From Hymenobacter norwichensis DSM 15439 (GTDB lineage Bacteria > Bacteroidota > Bacteroidia > Cytophagales > Hymenobacteraceae): a stretch of 64,000 nt of DNA. The position numbers and the translations under genes are program-made. Shown here piece after piece: positions 16,319 to 24,766 of the stretch (positions are counted from its first letter, which is position 1; each line of letters opens with the position of its first letter). The notes beneath the pieces are model-generated. The model searched no databases. It was not told the origin of the DNA and saw only the letters and a program-made list of their open reading frames with translations. Where the stretch lies: positions 496,001-560,000 of the forward strand of contig NZ_ATVL01000010.1 of the NCBI RefSeq assembly GCF_000420705.1, in the 5' to 3' direction.

Positions 16319-17743
16319 ATGGCCAACGAACAGGTACAGGGTAAAGAATTTTACGAAAGCGTGCTACGGTTTTACGACCATGCGGCCAGCTTCTCCAAGC
16401 TCGACCCCGGCATTATTGCCCAGATACGGGCCTGCAACAGCATCTATAAAGTGAACTTCCCAGTGGAAGTAGACGGCCACGTGCAAGTGTTCGAGGGAAT
16501 CCGGGTGCAGCACAGCCACCACAAACTGCCCAGCAAAGGCGGTATCCGCTACAGCGTGTACGTGGATGAGGAAGAGGTAATGGCCTTGGCTACCCTCATG
16601 ACCTTCAAATGTGCGCTGGTGGATGTGCCGTTCGGTGGCGCGAAAGGCGGCGTGAAAATCAACCCGCGCACTACGCCCGTAAATATTCTGGAGCGGGTAA
16701 CGCGGCGCTACGCCACCGAGCTGATCAAGAAGAACCTCATCGGGCCCGGTATGGACGTGCCGGCCCCCGATTATGGCACCAGTGGCCGGGAAATGGCTTG
16801 GATTGCCGATACGTACATGACGTTCAAGTATGGTGATACCAGCGCCCTGGGTTGCGTAACGGGCAAACCAGTAGGGCAGGGCGGTATCCGCGGCCGTACT
16901 GAAGCCACTGGCTTAGGCGTGTTCTACGGTTTGCGCGAATTGCTATTAGACGAGCCGATTCTTGCTAAGATTGGCCTCACTAGCGGCATTGCCGGTAAAC
17001 GCATCATTGTGCAGGGACTAGGCAACGTGGGGTACTACGCTGCACATTTCTGCCAAGCCGATGGGGCCCTGATTACGGGCATTGCCGAACGGGAAGGTGG
17101 TATCTACAGCGAAGCCGGATTAGACGTGGCTGCCGTATTCAAGCACCGCCAAGACACCGGCTCGATTTTGGGCTTTCCGGGCGCAACCGACGTGGCTGAG
17201 TCATTGGACTTGCTGGAATACGAGTGCGACGTGCTGATACCAGCCGCGCTGGAAAATCAGATTCACGAGGGCAACGCGGCCAAAGTCAAAGCGAAAGTAG
17301 TAGCAGAAGGAGCTAACGGCCCAACCACCCAAACCGCCGAAAAGATTCTGCTGGAACGCGGGATAGTCATTCTACCCGACCTGTATCTGAATGCTGGCGG
17401 CGTTACGGTATCGTATTTTGAGTGGCTGAAAAACCTATCAAACGTGCGTTTCGGACGCATGGGCAAACGGGCCGAAGAAGGAGCCATGCGCCGCTTGGTA
17501 GCCACTATTGAGCGCACCACTGGCCGCACCGTTACGCCTGAAGAGCGCCAGTCCATCATACACGGCGCCGATGAAATTGACCTGGTACACTCTGGGCTCG
17601 AAGACACAATGATTACCGCCTACCAGTCCATCCGAAAGGTGATGGACGAAGTCGAAGGCATTACCGACCTGCGTACTGCTGCTTTTTATGCTGCTATCGA
17701 GAAGATAGGTGTCAGCTACCAGTCGCTTGGTATCTTTCCGTAA
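16319..17743 (+). CDS. gdhA: Glu/Leu/Phe/Val dehydrogenase family protein (probable glutamate dehydrogenase)
   Basis: The 474-residue product has the family motifs KGGIRYSVYVDEEEVMALA, FGGAKGGVKINPR with the catalytic Lys region, VPAPDYGTSGREMAWI, and the Rossmann loop IVQGLGNVGYYAA. This fits reversible oxidative deamination of glutamate to 2-oxoglutarate and ammonia. Its late Asn/Asp motifs (VVAEGANGPTT, LNAGGVTVSYFEW) also match. The ATG at 16319 is chosen because the 44 residues read in frame upstream cover a terminator hairpin and are not conserved. Specificity for Glu over branched-chain or aromatic residues is inferred from overall similarity. It converges on the gene at 17826 across an exceptional palindrome. 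Confidence 0.92.
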   Translation: MANEQVQGKEFYESVLRFYDHAASFSKLDPGIIAQIRACNSIYKVNFPVEVDGHVQVFEGIRVQHSHHKLPSKGGIRYSVYVDEEEVMALATLMTFKCALVDVPFGGAKGGVKINPRTTPVNILERVTRRYATELIKKNLIGPGMDVPAPDYGTSGREMAWIADTYMTFKYGDTSALGCVTGKPVGQGGIRGRTEATGLGVFYGLRELLLDEPILAKIGLTSGIAGKRIIVQGLGNVGYYAAHFCQADGALITGIAEREGGIYSEAGLDVAAVFKHRQDTGSILGFPGATDVAESLDLLEYECDVLIPAALENQIHEGNAAKVKAKVVAEGANGPTTQTAEKILLERGIVILPDLYLNAGGVTVSYFEWLKNLSNVRFGRMGKRAEEGAMRRLVATIERTTGRTVTPEERQSIIHGADEIDLVHSGLEDTMITAYQSIRKVMDEVEGITDLRTAAFYAAIEKIGVSYQSLGIFP

Positions 17744-17744
17744 G

Positions 17745-17816
17745 CCATTATGTATACCCACAAAAAAGGCCTTCCCTGTGCGCAGGGAAGGCCTTTTTTG
17801 TGGGTATACATAATGG
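17745..17816. terminator. 72-bp near-perfect palindrome, bidirectional terminator
   Basis: Two 34-bp arms pair without mismatch around the 4-base loop TGCG. The GC-rich tip is GGCCTTCCCTG and the next layer is a run of six A against six T, so on either strand the inner stem acts as an ordinary intrinsic terminator. The outer 17 bp (CATTATGTATACCCACA and complement) are more than a terminator needs. It separates convergent gdhA and the gene at 17826-19277. Confidence 0.92.
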
Positions 17817-17825
17817 AGTTGGGCT

Positions 17826-19277
17826 TTACTTGACAACAATCTTGTTCAGCATCAGAGCGGCTGATTTTTTGCTGGGCCGGCTAACGCCGATGAGCGTTTT
17901 GGCATCCAACCAAGTTGTAAAGTCCTTCACGTAAGACGGGTTTTGGTCGGCGGCTACGTTCAGGCCCAGGCCTTTGGGCGCTTGCACTACGCCGGTTTGC
18001 ACGTTCACGCGGCGCAGATACAAGTCTGACTTACCTTTCAGCTTCTCCCACGTTACAAACTGCACGTCCTGCCCAAAAACGGCTGCCCGGTAGCCGATGC
18101 TGCTGAAGCCTTCTGTAGCCGGGGCTATTTGGTCTTTGGCAATGATGCTGTGCCAGGTTGGCGACTGAAATTCATTGTAGCCGAATAGATGCAGCTCGCG
18201 GGTGTGACCCGGCGAGTTGTCGCCACCTTCCTCGTATTTCTTCTCACCCACTACCACCAACTGTTTGTCGTCGGTGAGCAATAAGTCAGTAAGATACACA
18301 TCCTCTAGGCGTTTGGCAGCGGTGGTAGTGGCCTTGTTGGTTTCTGCTAGGTACTCGGGGGTGAACAGGAATTCCGGTGCAAATTTCATGTCGCCGTCGC
18401 TCGAGAAATCGAACTTTACCACCTTTAGACTGTGGTAGATGCCGCTTTCCCGCTCGTTGCAGATGGCGGCGGCGTACAGCGTATTATCGGGTAGCAGTAG
18501 AAAGCGCGAGTCGAACACGTTCACCACTTTGCCCCCAAAGGTGCCGCCTACCGCCACCGACATCACCTTGATATCGGCGCTGGTGTTGAGGTAACGACGC
18601 ACTGTAAGCTTCTTCATCTCGTCGCTCACTAGCGTTACGTACTGGCTGCCATCGTTGCCTACGTGGACGGTAGTAGAGAAGAACGCGCCTTGGTCGCTGA
18701 AATCGTAGGAGCGGTCTTTGAGTTTGCTCAGTTTCTCATCGTACACACTGGCGCTGATTGATCTGATCTGCGTGTTGCGGGTGAGGTAGCGCCAGGCAAC
18801 CAGTTTGGTACCATCAGGTGAGAAAGCCACGCTAGGGCGTCGGTCGCGGAGGCCGGTTTCTGTCAGTTTCTTGCTCGTAGCCTTCTGCCCATTGCTCAGA
18901 TCGATGACTTGCGCCGAGATACTTTGAGTAGCACCGCTCTTATCGTAAACCGCCACTAAGGCTTGAGTCCCGTTGCTTACAAAACCATCAATGGCCTGCT
19001 CGGCGGTCAGCGGAAGCGGCGTGCTCCACTGGCGTTTGAGGTCAGCATCGTACCGTTCTACGGCGTATTCGTTGGCCGATTTGTGGGCTAAAATTATAAA
19101 TCCGCCTTTTGCTAGAGGTAGCGTTTTGCTAGGCACCCGCTGGTTGTACCGATCTTCTGACTGTTCCGGCAGGTATGTGAAAGCGGCTGATTTCACCTTT
19201 TGAGCCTGAGCATTGCCGCAAGAAAAAAACAAGGCCAAAGCCAGTAGGCCGGTAGGTAGCGAAGTATTGAAACGCAC
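17826..19277 (-). CDS. Secreted protein, probable beta-propeller-like
   Basis: The 483-residue protein begins with a signal sequence (SLPTGLLALALFFSCGNAQAQ). Either signal peptidase I after AQAQ or lipidation at the Cys in FFSC is possible; the latter lacks a good lipobox. The mature part is beta-rich with repeated short units such as PSVAFSPDGTKLVAWRYL and DNTLYAAAICNE, recalling WD40/TolB-like propellers. No named family is recognised. A perfect minus-strand -7 element (TACCTTTG read on the minus strand, 19331-19338) lies 54 bases upstream of the start. It stands alone between a convergent gene and a divergent spacer. Confidence 0.78.
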   Translation of the reverse strand: MRFNTSLPTGLLALALFFSCGNAQAQKVKSAAFTYLPEQSEDRYNQRVPSKTLPLAKGGFIILAHKSANEYAVERYDADLKRQWSTPLPLTAEQAIDGFVSNGTQALVAVYDKSGATQSISAQVIDLSNGQKATSKKLTETGLRDRRPSVAFSPDGTKLVAWRYLTRNTQIRSISASVYDEKLSKLKDRSYDFSDQGAFFSTTVHVGNDGSQYVTLVSDEMKKLTVRRYLNTSADIKVMSVAVGGTFGGKVVNVFDSRFLLLPDNTLYAAAICNERESGIYHSLKVVKFDFSSDGDMKFAPEFLFTPEYLAETNKATTTAAKRLEDVYLTDLLLTDDKQLVVVGEKKYEEGGDNSPGHTRELHLFGYNEFQSPTWHSIIAKDQIAPATEGFSSIGYRAAVFGQDVQFVTWEKLKGKSDLYLRRVNVQTGVVQAPKGLGLNVAADQNPSYVKDFTTWLDAKTLIGVSRPSKKSAALMLNKIVVK

Positions 19278-19659
19278 GGCTAAAGGGACTTAATGAGGAA
19301 GTTTGAAATAATATTTAAAAATGTACTCTTCAAAGGTATCCAAATACAAGTGTGCCCCGTATATGGGCTGCCTTCAAAAGAAGATTTGCCGTGAACCGAT
19401 GAAAAGTTCATGCATTCGTAACGAACCATCACTCACTTTCAGCGCCCACACTCGTTAAATTTGCAGAAATTATTCTCTTAACCTTACGCAACAAAGGCCT
19501 CAGCGCCAAATTACGTAATCCAACCAAGCTATAGCCTATCGGTAAAAAGATGGGTTGAAATTTCCCGCTTCACTGCCTGAAATTGCGTTTTCCAAGCTTT
19601 CCTTTCTCCAAATCTTCAATGTTTTCATTGCGCTTCGGCTCTAGGAAATAATTTGGCCT
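19278..19659. other. Intergenic region with promoter elements on both strands
   Basis: This AT-richer spacer of about 380 bases contains a minus-strand -7 element at 19331-19338 (CAAAGGTA on the plus strand) serving the gene at 17826. A plus-strand TAAATTTG, a perfect -7 match, lies at 19456-19463 with no gene for 240 bases. No other structure is evident; a small RNA from 19470 onward cannot be excluded. Confidence 0.45.
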
Positions 19660-19667
19660 TAACTTTG
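19660..19667 (+). promoter_or_regulatory. -7 promoter element of the small secreted peptide gene
   Basis: TAACTTTG is a perfect match to TAnnTTTG, 39 bases before the ATG at 19707. A well-placed -33 TTG is not obvious. Confidence 0.5.
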
Positions 19668-19706
19668 TTCCGCCGGGCCACCACAGCCCGCGACCTAATT
19701 CCAACT

Positions 19707-19898
19707 ATGAAATTCTATCTTCGTCTCGCTCTGCTCTTCTCACTCATCATTATAAGTAAGCTGAATAAAGAAGCAGAACCCCGTCGTTTAGCTGTGAAGT
19801 CAGTGCCCGAAATAAATCCTATTTCAATGCAGTTGGCTGCCTTTTTTCGTCCGGCCAGCGCTAAGATTGAAGACCAGCAAGCTAGCCGTAATCTGTAG
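19707..19898 (+). CDS. Putative small secreted or membrane peptide, 63 aa
   Basis: An ATG at 19707 opens a 63-residue frame. The first 18 residues (MKFYLRLALLFSLIIISK) are basic then strongly hydrophobic, like a signal peptide or single membrane anchor. The rest is polar with a few hydrophobics (ISMQLAAFFRPASAK) and no Cys. It is bracketed by a consensus -7 element 39 bases upstream and a hairpin terminator 50 bases downstream, which argues for a real transcript. No family is recognised. The alternative is a non-coding RNA with a chance frame. Confidence 0.5.
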   Translation: MKFYLRLALLFSLIIISKLNKEAEPRRLAVKSVPEINPISMQLAAFFRPASAKIEDQQASRNL

Positions 19899-19947
19899 GT
19901 GAAACGGCTCTTGACAACGTTATTTTAAGGTATAGCATCACGAAAGC

Positions 19948-19973
19948 AGGCGACTCGTTAGGGTCGCCTTTTT
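19948..19973. terminator. Small hairpin terminator
   Basis: AGGCGAC pairs with GTCGCCT around an 8-base loop and is followed by TTTTT. It ends the plus-strand small-peptide transcript and sits between it and the convergent recG. Confidence 0.7.
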
Positions 19974-20006
19974 CATGCCTGGACTACAGCTACTTACGCT
20001 GCTTTG

Positions 20007-22106
20007 TCAGCTAATTCGGCTCCAGTTTACGGCCGTAGCTGGCAGACTCTCAATATGACGACGAATATTTTCGTTCTCGGGAAGGTTGAGACCAGGGTCT
20101 TCGCTGAGTAACTGTTGGGCCGCAGCCCTCGATTCTGTCAGAATGCGTGCGTCCTTAGACAAATCGGCAATCAGCAAGTCCAGCACGCCGCTTTGTTGGG
20201 TACCCATCAGGTCGCCGGGGCCACGCAGCTTTAGGTCGATGTCGGCAATTTCGAAGCCGTTGTTGGTGCGCACCATCGTCTCGATGCGGGTGCGCGAATC
20301 CTTGCTCAGCTTGTAACCACTCATCAGGATGCAATAGCTCTGGTCGGCACCTCGCCCCACCCGGCCCCGGAGCTGGTGTAGCTGCGACAACCCGAACCGC
20401 TCGGTGCTTTCAATTACCATCACCGACGCATTGGGCACGTTCACGCCCACCTCAATTACGGTAGTAGCCACCATAATATGAGTTTCGCGCTTCACAAAGC
20501 GCTGCATCTCGCTGTCCTTTTCGGCTGCACTCATGCGTCCGTGCACAATGCTGATCTGAAACTCTGGAAAGGCCCGCTCTATACTTTCGTAGCCGTCCAT
20601 GAGGTCTTTGTAGTCGGCCATGGCCTCACTCTCCTCAATCAGCGGATAGACAATATACACCTGCCGGCCCAGCTTGATTTGGTCGCGCAGGAAGCCGAAT
20701 ACCTTGAGTCGGTTGGAATCGAAGCGGTGCACCGTGACGATGGGTTTGCGGCCTGCTGGCAACTCGTCAATCACCGATACGTCTAGGTCGCCGTACAGCG
20801 TCATGGCCAAGGTTCGTGGAATGGGCGTGGCCGTCATCACCAACACGTGCGGGATTATGTGCGGGTTTTTCTGCCAGAGCTTGGAGCGCTGCGCCACCCC
20901 AAAGCGGTGCTGCTCGTCCATGATGGTGAGGCCCAGGTTGCGGAACTGCACCACGTCTTCGAGCAGGGCGTGGGTGCCCACCAGCATGTGCATTTCGCCA
21001 GAACGCAACTGCTCGTGCAGCACGCGCCGGTCGGCGGTGCGAGTGCTTCCCGTGAGCTTGCCAATTTTGATGCCCAGTAAATCAGCAAACTGCTTCAACC
21101 CAATGTAATGCTGGTCGGCCAGGATTTCGGTTGGTGCCATCAAACAGCTTTGCGCCCCGTTGTCGGCGGCCATGAGCATGGCAATGAAGGCCACAATAGT
21201 TTTGCCCGAGCCCACGTCGCCCTGCAAAAGGCGGTTCATCTGCTTGCCAGTGCAAAAATCCTTGTAGATGTCGTGGATTACCCGTTTCTGGGCGCCGGTC
21301 AAATCGAAGGGCAATACATTCTTATAGAAGTGTACCAGCGTAGGCACCTCCTTAAATAACTGCCCAGCCAACTCTACTTTGCGCTGGTCGCGCTGGCGCA
21401 GCAGCTTGAGCTGCACATAGAACAACTCCTCAAACTTCAACCGAAACCGAGCCGCTTGTAGCAAATCGGTGCTTTGCGGGAAGTGAATCTGCTGAAGCGC
21501 TGTAGCTTTGTCCATCAGCCCATACTGCCGAATCAGGTCTGCCGACAGCGTTTCGTGCACGTGTGGCAGGGCCAGTTTCAGCAAGTCGGCCACCATACGC
21601 GCAATGGCCTTGCTATCTACTCGGTGGTAGTTCTTGAGCTTCTCAGAAGTGTTGTAGACGGGTTGCAGGTAGCTCTGGCCAACTTTGGCCTCAGTTACTT
21701 CCTCCATTTCCGGGTGTGCCATCTGGGGCCGCCCGTTGAACATCGTAGGTTTGCCGAAGACGATGTACTCCTGGTGGTTTTTAATGACCTTTTCCAGGTA
21801 GTTCACGCCCTTGAACCACACCAATTCCAGCTCACCGCTGGCATCGGCCACTTTTGCCACCATGCGCTTCTTGGGGCCTTCGCCTATCACCTCGCGGTTG
21901 CGTAGAATGCCCTTGACTTGCACAAACGGTAATTCATCGTGCAAGTCGCAGATGTTATAGAACTGCGTGCGGTCGAGGTAGCGGAAAGGGTAGCGCTGAA
22001 TTAGGTCGCCGTAAGTGAACAGGTTCAGCTCTTTTTGCAGCAGCTGAGCCCGTTGCAGACCCACGCCGCGCAAGTATTCTATTTTGGTTTGAAAGAAGTT
22101 ACTCAT
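20007..22106 (-). CDS. recG: ATP-dependent DNA helicase RecG
   Basis: RecG remodels stalled replication forks and branch-migrates Holliday junctions. The 699-residue protein has the N-terminal wedge/OB region, Walker A in LQGDVGSGKTIVA, the RecG-type DEQH box (TIMDEQHRFGVAQR), helicase motif III MTATPIPRTLAM, and the late motifs TTVIEVGVNVPNASVMVIE and LHQLRGRVGRG. Length is standard. The start at 22106 gives MSNFFQTKIEYLRGVG, where the KI.YL.GVG segment is typical. An AGCT-rich inverted repeat pair occupies the 97-base gap to the upstream gldD stop, so recG may be read through from gldD on the same strand. Confidence 0.97.
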   Translation of the reverse strand: MSNFFQTKIEYLRGVGLQRAQLLQKELNLFTYGDLIQRYPFRYLDRTQFYNICDLHDELPFVQVKGILRNREVIGEGPKKRMVAKVADASGELELVWFKGVNYLEKVIKNHQEYIVFGKPTMFNGRPQMAHPEMEEVTEAKVGQSYLQPVYNTSEKLKNYHRVDSKAIARMVADLLKLALPHVHETLSADLIRQYGLMDKATALQQIHFPQSTDLLQAARFRLKFEELFYVQLKLLRQRDQRKVELAGQLFKEVPTLVHFYKNVLPFDLTGAQKRVIHDIYKDFCTGKQMNRLLQGDVGSGKTIVAFIAMLMAADNGAQSCLMAPTEILADQHYIGLKQFADLLGIKIGKLTGSTRTADRRVLHEQLRSGEMHMLVGTHALLEDVVQFRNLGLTIMDEQHRFGVAQRSKLWQKNPHIIPHVLVMTATPIPRTLAMTLYGDLDVSVIDELPAGRKPIVTVHRFDSNRLKVFGFLRDQIKLGRQVYIVYPLIEESEAMADYKDLMDGYESIERAFPEFQISIVHGRMSAAEKDSEMQRFVKRETHIMVATTVIEVGVNVPNASVMVIESTERFGLSQLHQLRGRVGRGADQSYCILMSGYKLSKDSRTRIETMVRTNNGFEIADIDLKLRGPGDLMGTQQSGVLDLLIADLSKDARILTESRAAAQQLLSEDPGLNLPENENIRRHIESLPATAVNWSRIS

Positions 22107-22109
22107 TTA

Positions 22110-22195
22110 TTAGCTGTTAGCTATGGGCTGATAGCTGTTAGCTTGATAAAGTTTAAATCGAAAAAAGCTATCAGCCAACAGCTATTAGCTGATAA
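22110..22195. repeat. AGCT-rich inverted repeat pair, locus 3
   Basis: Segments 22110-22144 and 22163-22195 are inverted copies with an 18-base AT-rich spacer. They would form a long imperfect hairpin between gldD and recG. The first includes GCTGTTAGCTATGGGCTGAT, close to the copies at 1527-1693 and 10307-10453. Confidence 0.7.
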
Positions 22196-22203
22196 CTCAA
22201 AGC

Positions 22204-22797
22204 CTACTGATACTTCAACGTGTTCAGCAACTGCACAATGTCCTTCTTAACGTAGTCAATCACCGGAGCCAGTGAGTCATTGGCTGTAGCCGTGCGGAAG
22301 TATAAGGCGCCGCGGAAAAAGTGCTTGGTGCTGTCGGTGGTGTAGAATTGCATTTGGCTGGGCACCTCGCCTTGCAACTCAAACATAGCCACCCGCATAC
22401 CATTGGGCGTTTGCAGGATGTTCTCGTCGATGCCTGTGGCCTTTACCTCGTGCTTGCTGGTGAGCTTGCGAGCATCTTCCAGCATCTTGTTGTAAAGCTG
22501 TCGGTTGCCTTTCAAATCGGAATATGTGATTTGCACGCTGGCCTTCAACTTCGGGTAATACACGTTGATCCAGTGCGGTTGCGCCAGATACGACGAGTCG
22601 CGCAATACCTTGGCGTAGCGCGAATACTGGAACGTGTAAGGGTGGCCAGCTGCCAACTGTCGGTAGCGGTGCGGCGGCAAATCAATGCGGTTATAGCCCT
22701 TGGGCTTAGGCGTGTAGTCGTCGGAGCCCGGCGAAGAACAGGCCGGCAGCAACACAATCGAAAGCAGAGAGGCAAACAGAAGTCGGGAAGCAGGCAT
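22204..22797 (-). CDS. gldD: Gliding motility lipoprotein GldD
   Basis: GldD is a lipoprotein required for gliding and for chitin use in Flavobacterium, linked to the type IX secretion machinery. The 197-residue product has a signal sequence ending in the lipobox LPAC (Cys20), then the family segment YTPKPKGYNRIDLPPHRY, and NVYYPKLKASVQITY. The ATG at 22797 is preferred over an in-frame TTG at 22809 because a consensus -7 element ends 22 bases upstream. In other Bacteroidetes the order is mutY - ssb - gldE - gldD; here gldE is absent, and a terminator plus a new promoter lie between ssb and gldD. Confidence 0.93.
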   Translation of the reverse strand: MPASRLLFASLLSIVLLPACSSPGSDDYTPKPKGYNRIDLPPHRYRQLAAGHPYTFQYSRYAKVLRDSSYLAQPHWINVYYPKLKASVQITYSDLKGNRQLYNKMLEDARKLTSKHEVKATGIDENILQTPNGMRVAMFELQGEVPSQMQFYTTDSTKHFFRGALYFRTATANDSLAPVIDYVKKDIVQLLNTLKYQ

Positions 22798-22819
22798 TGC
22801 GCAATGCAAAAGAGTTACT

Positions 22820-22853
22820 CAAAGGTAAAGTTAAACCCCAACCCATTGGCAAA
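22820..22853 (-). promoter_or_regulatory. Promoter of gldD
   Basis: On the minus strand TACCTTTG (22820-22827) is a perfect -7 element and TTTG (22850-22853) a -33 element, 22 bases apart. It lies just before the gldD start, after the ssb terminator. Confidence 0.7.
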
Positions 22854-22908
22854 GGGCATTGATTATAGCGTGGGGTAGTTTCGAGGTGGAATAGCTTGTT
22901 TGAACGCA

Positions 22909-22938
22909 AAAAAGCTCCGACAAATGCCGGAGCTTTAA
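22909..22938 (-). terminator. Terminator of ssb
   Basis: AAAGCTCCG pairs with CGGAGCTTT around an 8-base loop. On the minus strand it is followed by a run of seven T. Confidence 0.8.
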
Positions 22939-22958
22939 AAGGAAACGAAATTAATAAG

Positions 22959-23393
22959 TTAGAAAGGCAACTGGTCCAGCTCTGGTTCCTGCCGAAACGT
23001 TTGGGGCGCCTCAGCTTCAGTGGAGCCAGTAGCAGCGGCACTTTGCCCGTTGCCGGCATTCGAACGGCCACCAAGCATAGTAATTTCGTCGGCTATGATT
23101 TCGGTGATGTACCGGGTCTGGTTGTCCTTGTCCTGGTACTGCCGGGTCCGGATTTTGCCTTCCACGTACACTTGCTGACCTTTCTTCAAATATTTCTCGG
23201 TCATTTCGGCCAGGCCTCGCCACGCCGCAATGTTGTGCCATTCGGTCCGCTCTACGCGGTTGCCTTGCTTGTCTTTGTAGTATTCGTTGGTGGCCAGCGT
23301 GAAATGCGCGACGCTGGCTCCACCTTCCAGGTGGCGTACTTCTGGGTCTTTGCCTAAGTTGCCTACCAGAATTACTTTGTTGATGCCTGCCAT
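22959..23393 (-). CDS. ssb: Single-stranded DNA-binding protein
   Basis: The 144-residue protein starts MAGINKVILVGNLGKDPEVR, the classic SSB N-terminus, and continues through the OB fold (FTLATNEYY, TEWHNIAAWRGLAE, VYVEGKIRTRQYQDKDN). It ends with an acidic, Pro/Phe-containing tail, ELDQLPF, like the DIPF tail that recruits partner proteins. Length is a little short of E. coli SSB because the linker is brief. It follows mutY on the same strand after 86 bases, the usual Bacteroidetes order, and its own terminator separates it from gldD. Confidence 0.97.
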   Translation of the reverse strand: MAGINKVILVGNLGKDPEVRHLEGGASVAHFTLATNEYYKDKQGNRVERTEWHNIAAWRGLAEMTEKYLKKGQQVYVEGKIRTRQYQDKDNQTRYITEIIADEITMLGGRSNAGNGQSAAATGSTEAEAPQTFRQEPELDQLPF

Positions 23394-23479
23394 TACTCGT
23401 TATAAAAGAGAGAGTTGAAGAATCTGTATCTATGTTTAAAGATATTAAATCCGGCTGTGGATACCAAATTAATTAGTAT

Positions 23480-24571
23480 TTATTTCCAAGATTTGTCAAG
23501 ATAATTAGCAATTAAAATGGGCTTCGGCAGCGCATTGGTTTCGGGCAGTGTGAAGGCCGCCAAGCCAGAGGTTTTCAGAGCCGCCGCCGACAACGGTTCG
23601 TGCAGCCACACCGGGTGAAATTTCGCCTCTACTTTTTGGTGGCTCAGTATATGGCGCATGGCTTGTACCGGCTCTTCCGCCCGGCTTGTACTCAACTGAC
23701 CACCCAGGGCCTCCACAGCCTGCAACAGCTCCACTGCCGATAAGTCGGCCACATCCTTTTCCGTCAGTGCAAAGTCATACAGGCCTTCCCAAATGTCTTT
23801 GGGCCCACGCTTGCGCATATATACTGTATCGGCGTGGCGCAGCACTAAGTAATGAAAGTGGCGTGTGCGAGCCGCTTTGGCTTTGCTCTTAACCGGCAAC
23901 TCGTTCACCATACCGTGCTGGAAAGCATAGCACTGGGTTTGCAGCGGGCAAAACAAGCAGTCCGGATTAACCGGCGTGCACTGAATAGCCCCAAACTCCA
24001 TAATAGCCTGGTTGAACTCCGCCGGAGCTTCCGCCGGAATCAGTTGGTCAGCCAGCACCTGAAACACCCGTCGGCTGGCCGGTGCAGCAATATCCTGCGC
24101 AAGCCCAAATACCCGAGCCAGCACCCGGAACACGTTGCCATCCAACACAGCTACCTTTTCGTCGAAGGCGAAAGACGCAATGGCAGCGGCAGTGTACTGG
24201 CCTACGCCCCGCAATTTTAATAGCTCAGCGTACGTTTCCGGGAAGCGGCCATCATACTCGCTCACGACTTGCTGCGCGGTATGGTGCATGTTGCGGGCGC
24301 GGCTGTAGTAGCCCAAGCCCTGCCAATGCCGCAGTACTTCATCCTCAGGGGCCGCGGCTAAATCCTGTACCGTCGGATATGTGCTAATATAAGTTAAGTA
24401 ATAAGGGAGCCCCTGCTTCACGCGGGTTTGCTGAAGGATAACTTCGGAAAGCCAGATGGCATATGGGTCGCGAGTGTGGCGCCAGGGCAGGTCTCGGCGG
24501 TGGCGTGGGTACCATTCCAAGAGCGCCTTAGCAAAGTATGGATGAGCAACGATAGAAGAAGAGGAAGTCAA
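23480..24571 (-). CDS. mutY: A/G-specific adenine DNA glycosylase
   Basis: MutY removes adenine mispaired with 8-oxoguanine. Visible features of the 363-residue protein: catalytic Glu in LSEVILQQTRV, helix-hairpin-helix LRGVGQYTAAAIASFAF, catalytic Asp in VLDGNVFRV, and the [4Fe-4S] loop with four Cys spaced 6-2-5 (CTPVNPDCLFCPLQTQC). A C-terminal NUDIX-like domain recognises 8-oxoG (residues about 230-363, with MRKRGPKDIWEGLYDF). The frame has no ATG before the conserved YFAKALLEWY segment, so a TTG start at 24571 is used. It begins the mutY - ssb segment, divergent from the HU gene. Confidence 0.95.
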   Translation of the reverse strand: MTSSSSIVAHPYFAKALLEWYPRHRRDLPWRHTRDPYAIWLSEVILQQTRVKQGLPYYLTYISTYPTVQDLAAAPEDEVLRHWQGLGYYSRARNMHHTAQQVVSEYDGRFPETYAELLKLRGVGQYTAAAIASFAFDEKVAVLDGNVFRVLARVFGLAQDIAAPASRRVFQVLADQLIPAEAPAEFNQAIMEFGAIQCTPVNPDCLFCPLQTQCYAFQHGMVNELPVKSKAKAARTRHFHYLVLRHADTVYMRKRGPKDIWEGLYDFALTEKDVADLSAVELLQAVEALGGQLSTSRAEEPVQAMRHILSHQKVEAKFHPVWLHEPLSAAALKTSGLAAFTLPETNALPKPILIANYLDKSWK

Positions 24572-24633
24572 TGTTTTGAGAAAGAATTAGTTGGACGCAA
24601 GCAAGGAGTGAAAGTTCATTGAAACTAATACTA

Positions 24634-24663
24634 TTGCAAAACCAAAAAAGGGAACTACCTTTG
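24634..24663 (+). promoter_or_regulatory. Consensus promoter of the HU gene
   Basis: TTG (24634-24636), 19 bases, TACCTTTG (24656-24663): the best Bacteroidetes-type promoter in the window. The leader to the GTG start is about 100 bases. Confidence 0.8.
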
Positions 24664-24766
24664 TGGCCCCAATTCGCGAGCGAACAGCCTACCGGGCAAG
24701 GGCTTACGTTTGGGATTGGGCTTTTTAGCCAGGACATTTTTTTCCCACCATAGTACACTTACCAGC

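Noticed and set aside
1527..22195. CRISPR-like interpretation of the AGCT repeats
   Set aside because: The segments are inverted, degenerate and dispersed singly in pairs, with no regular spacer array and no cas genes.
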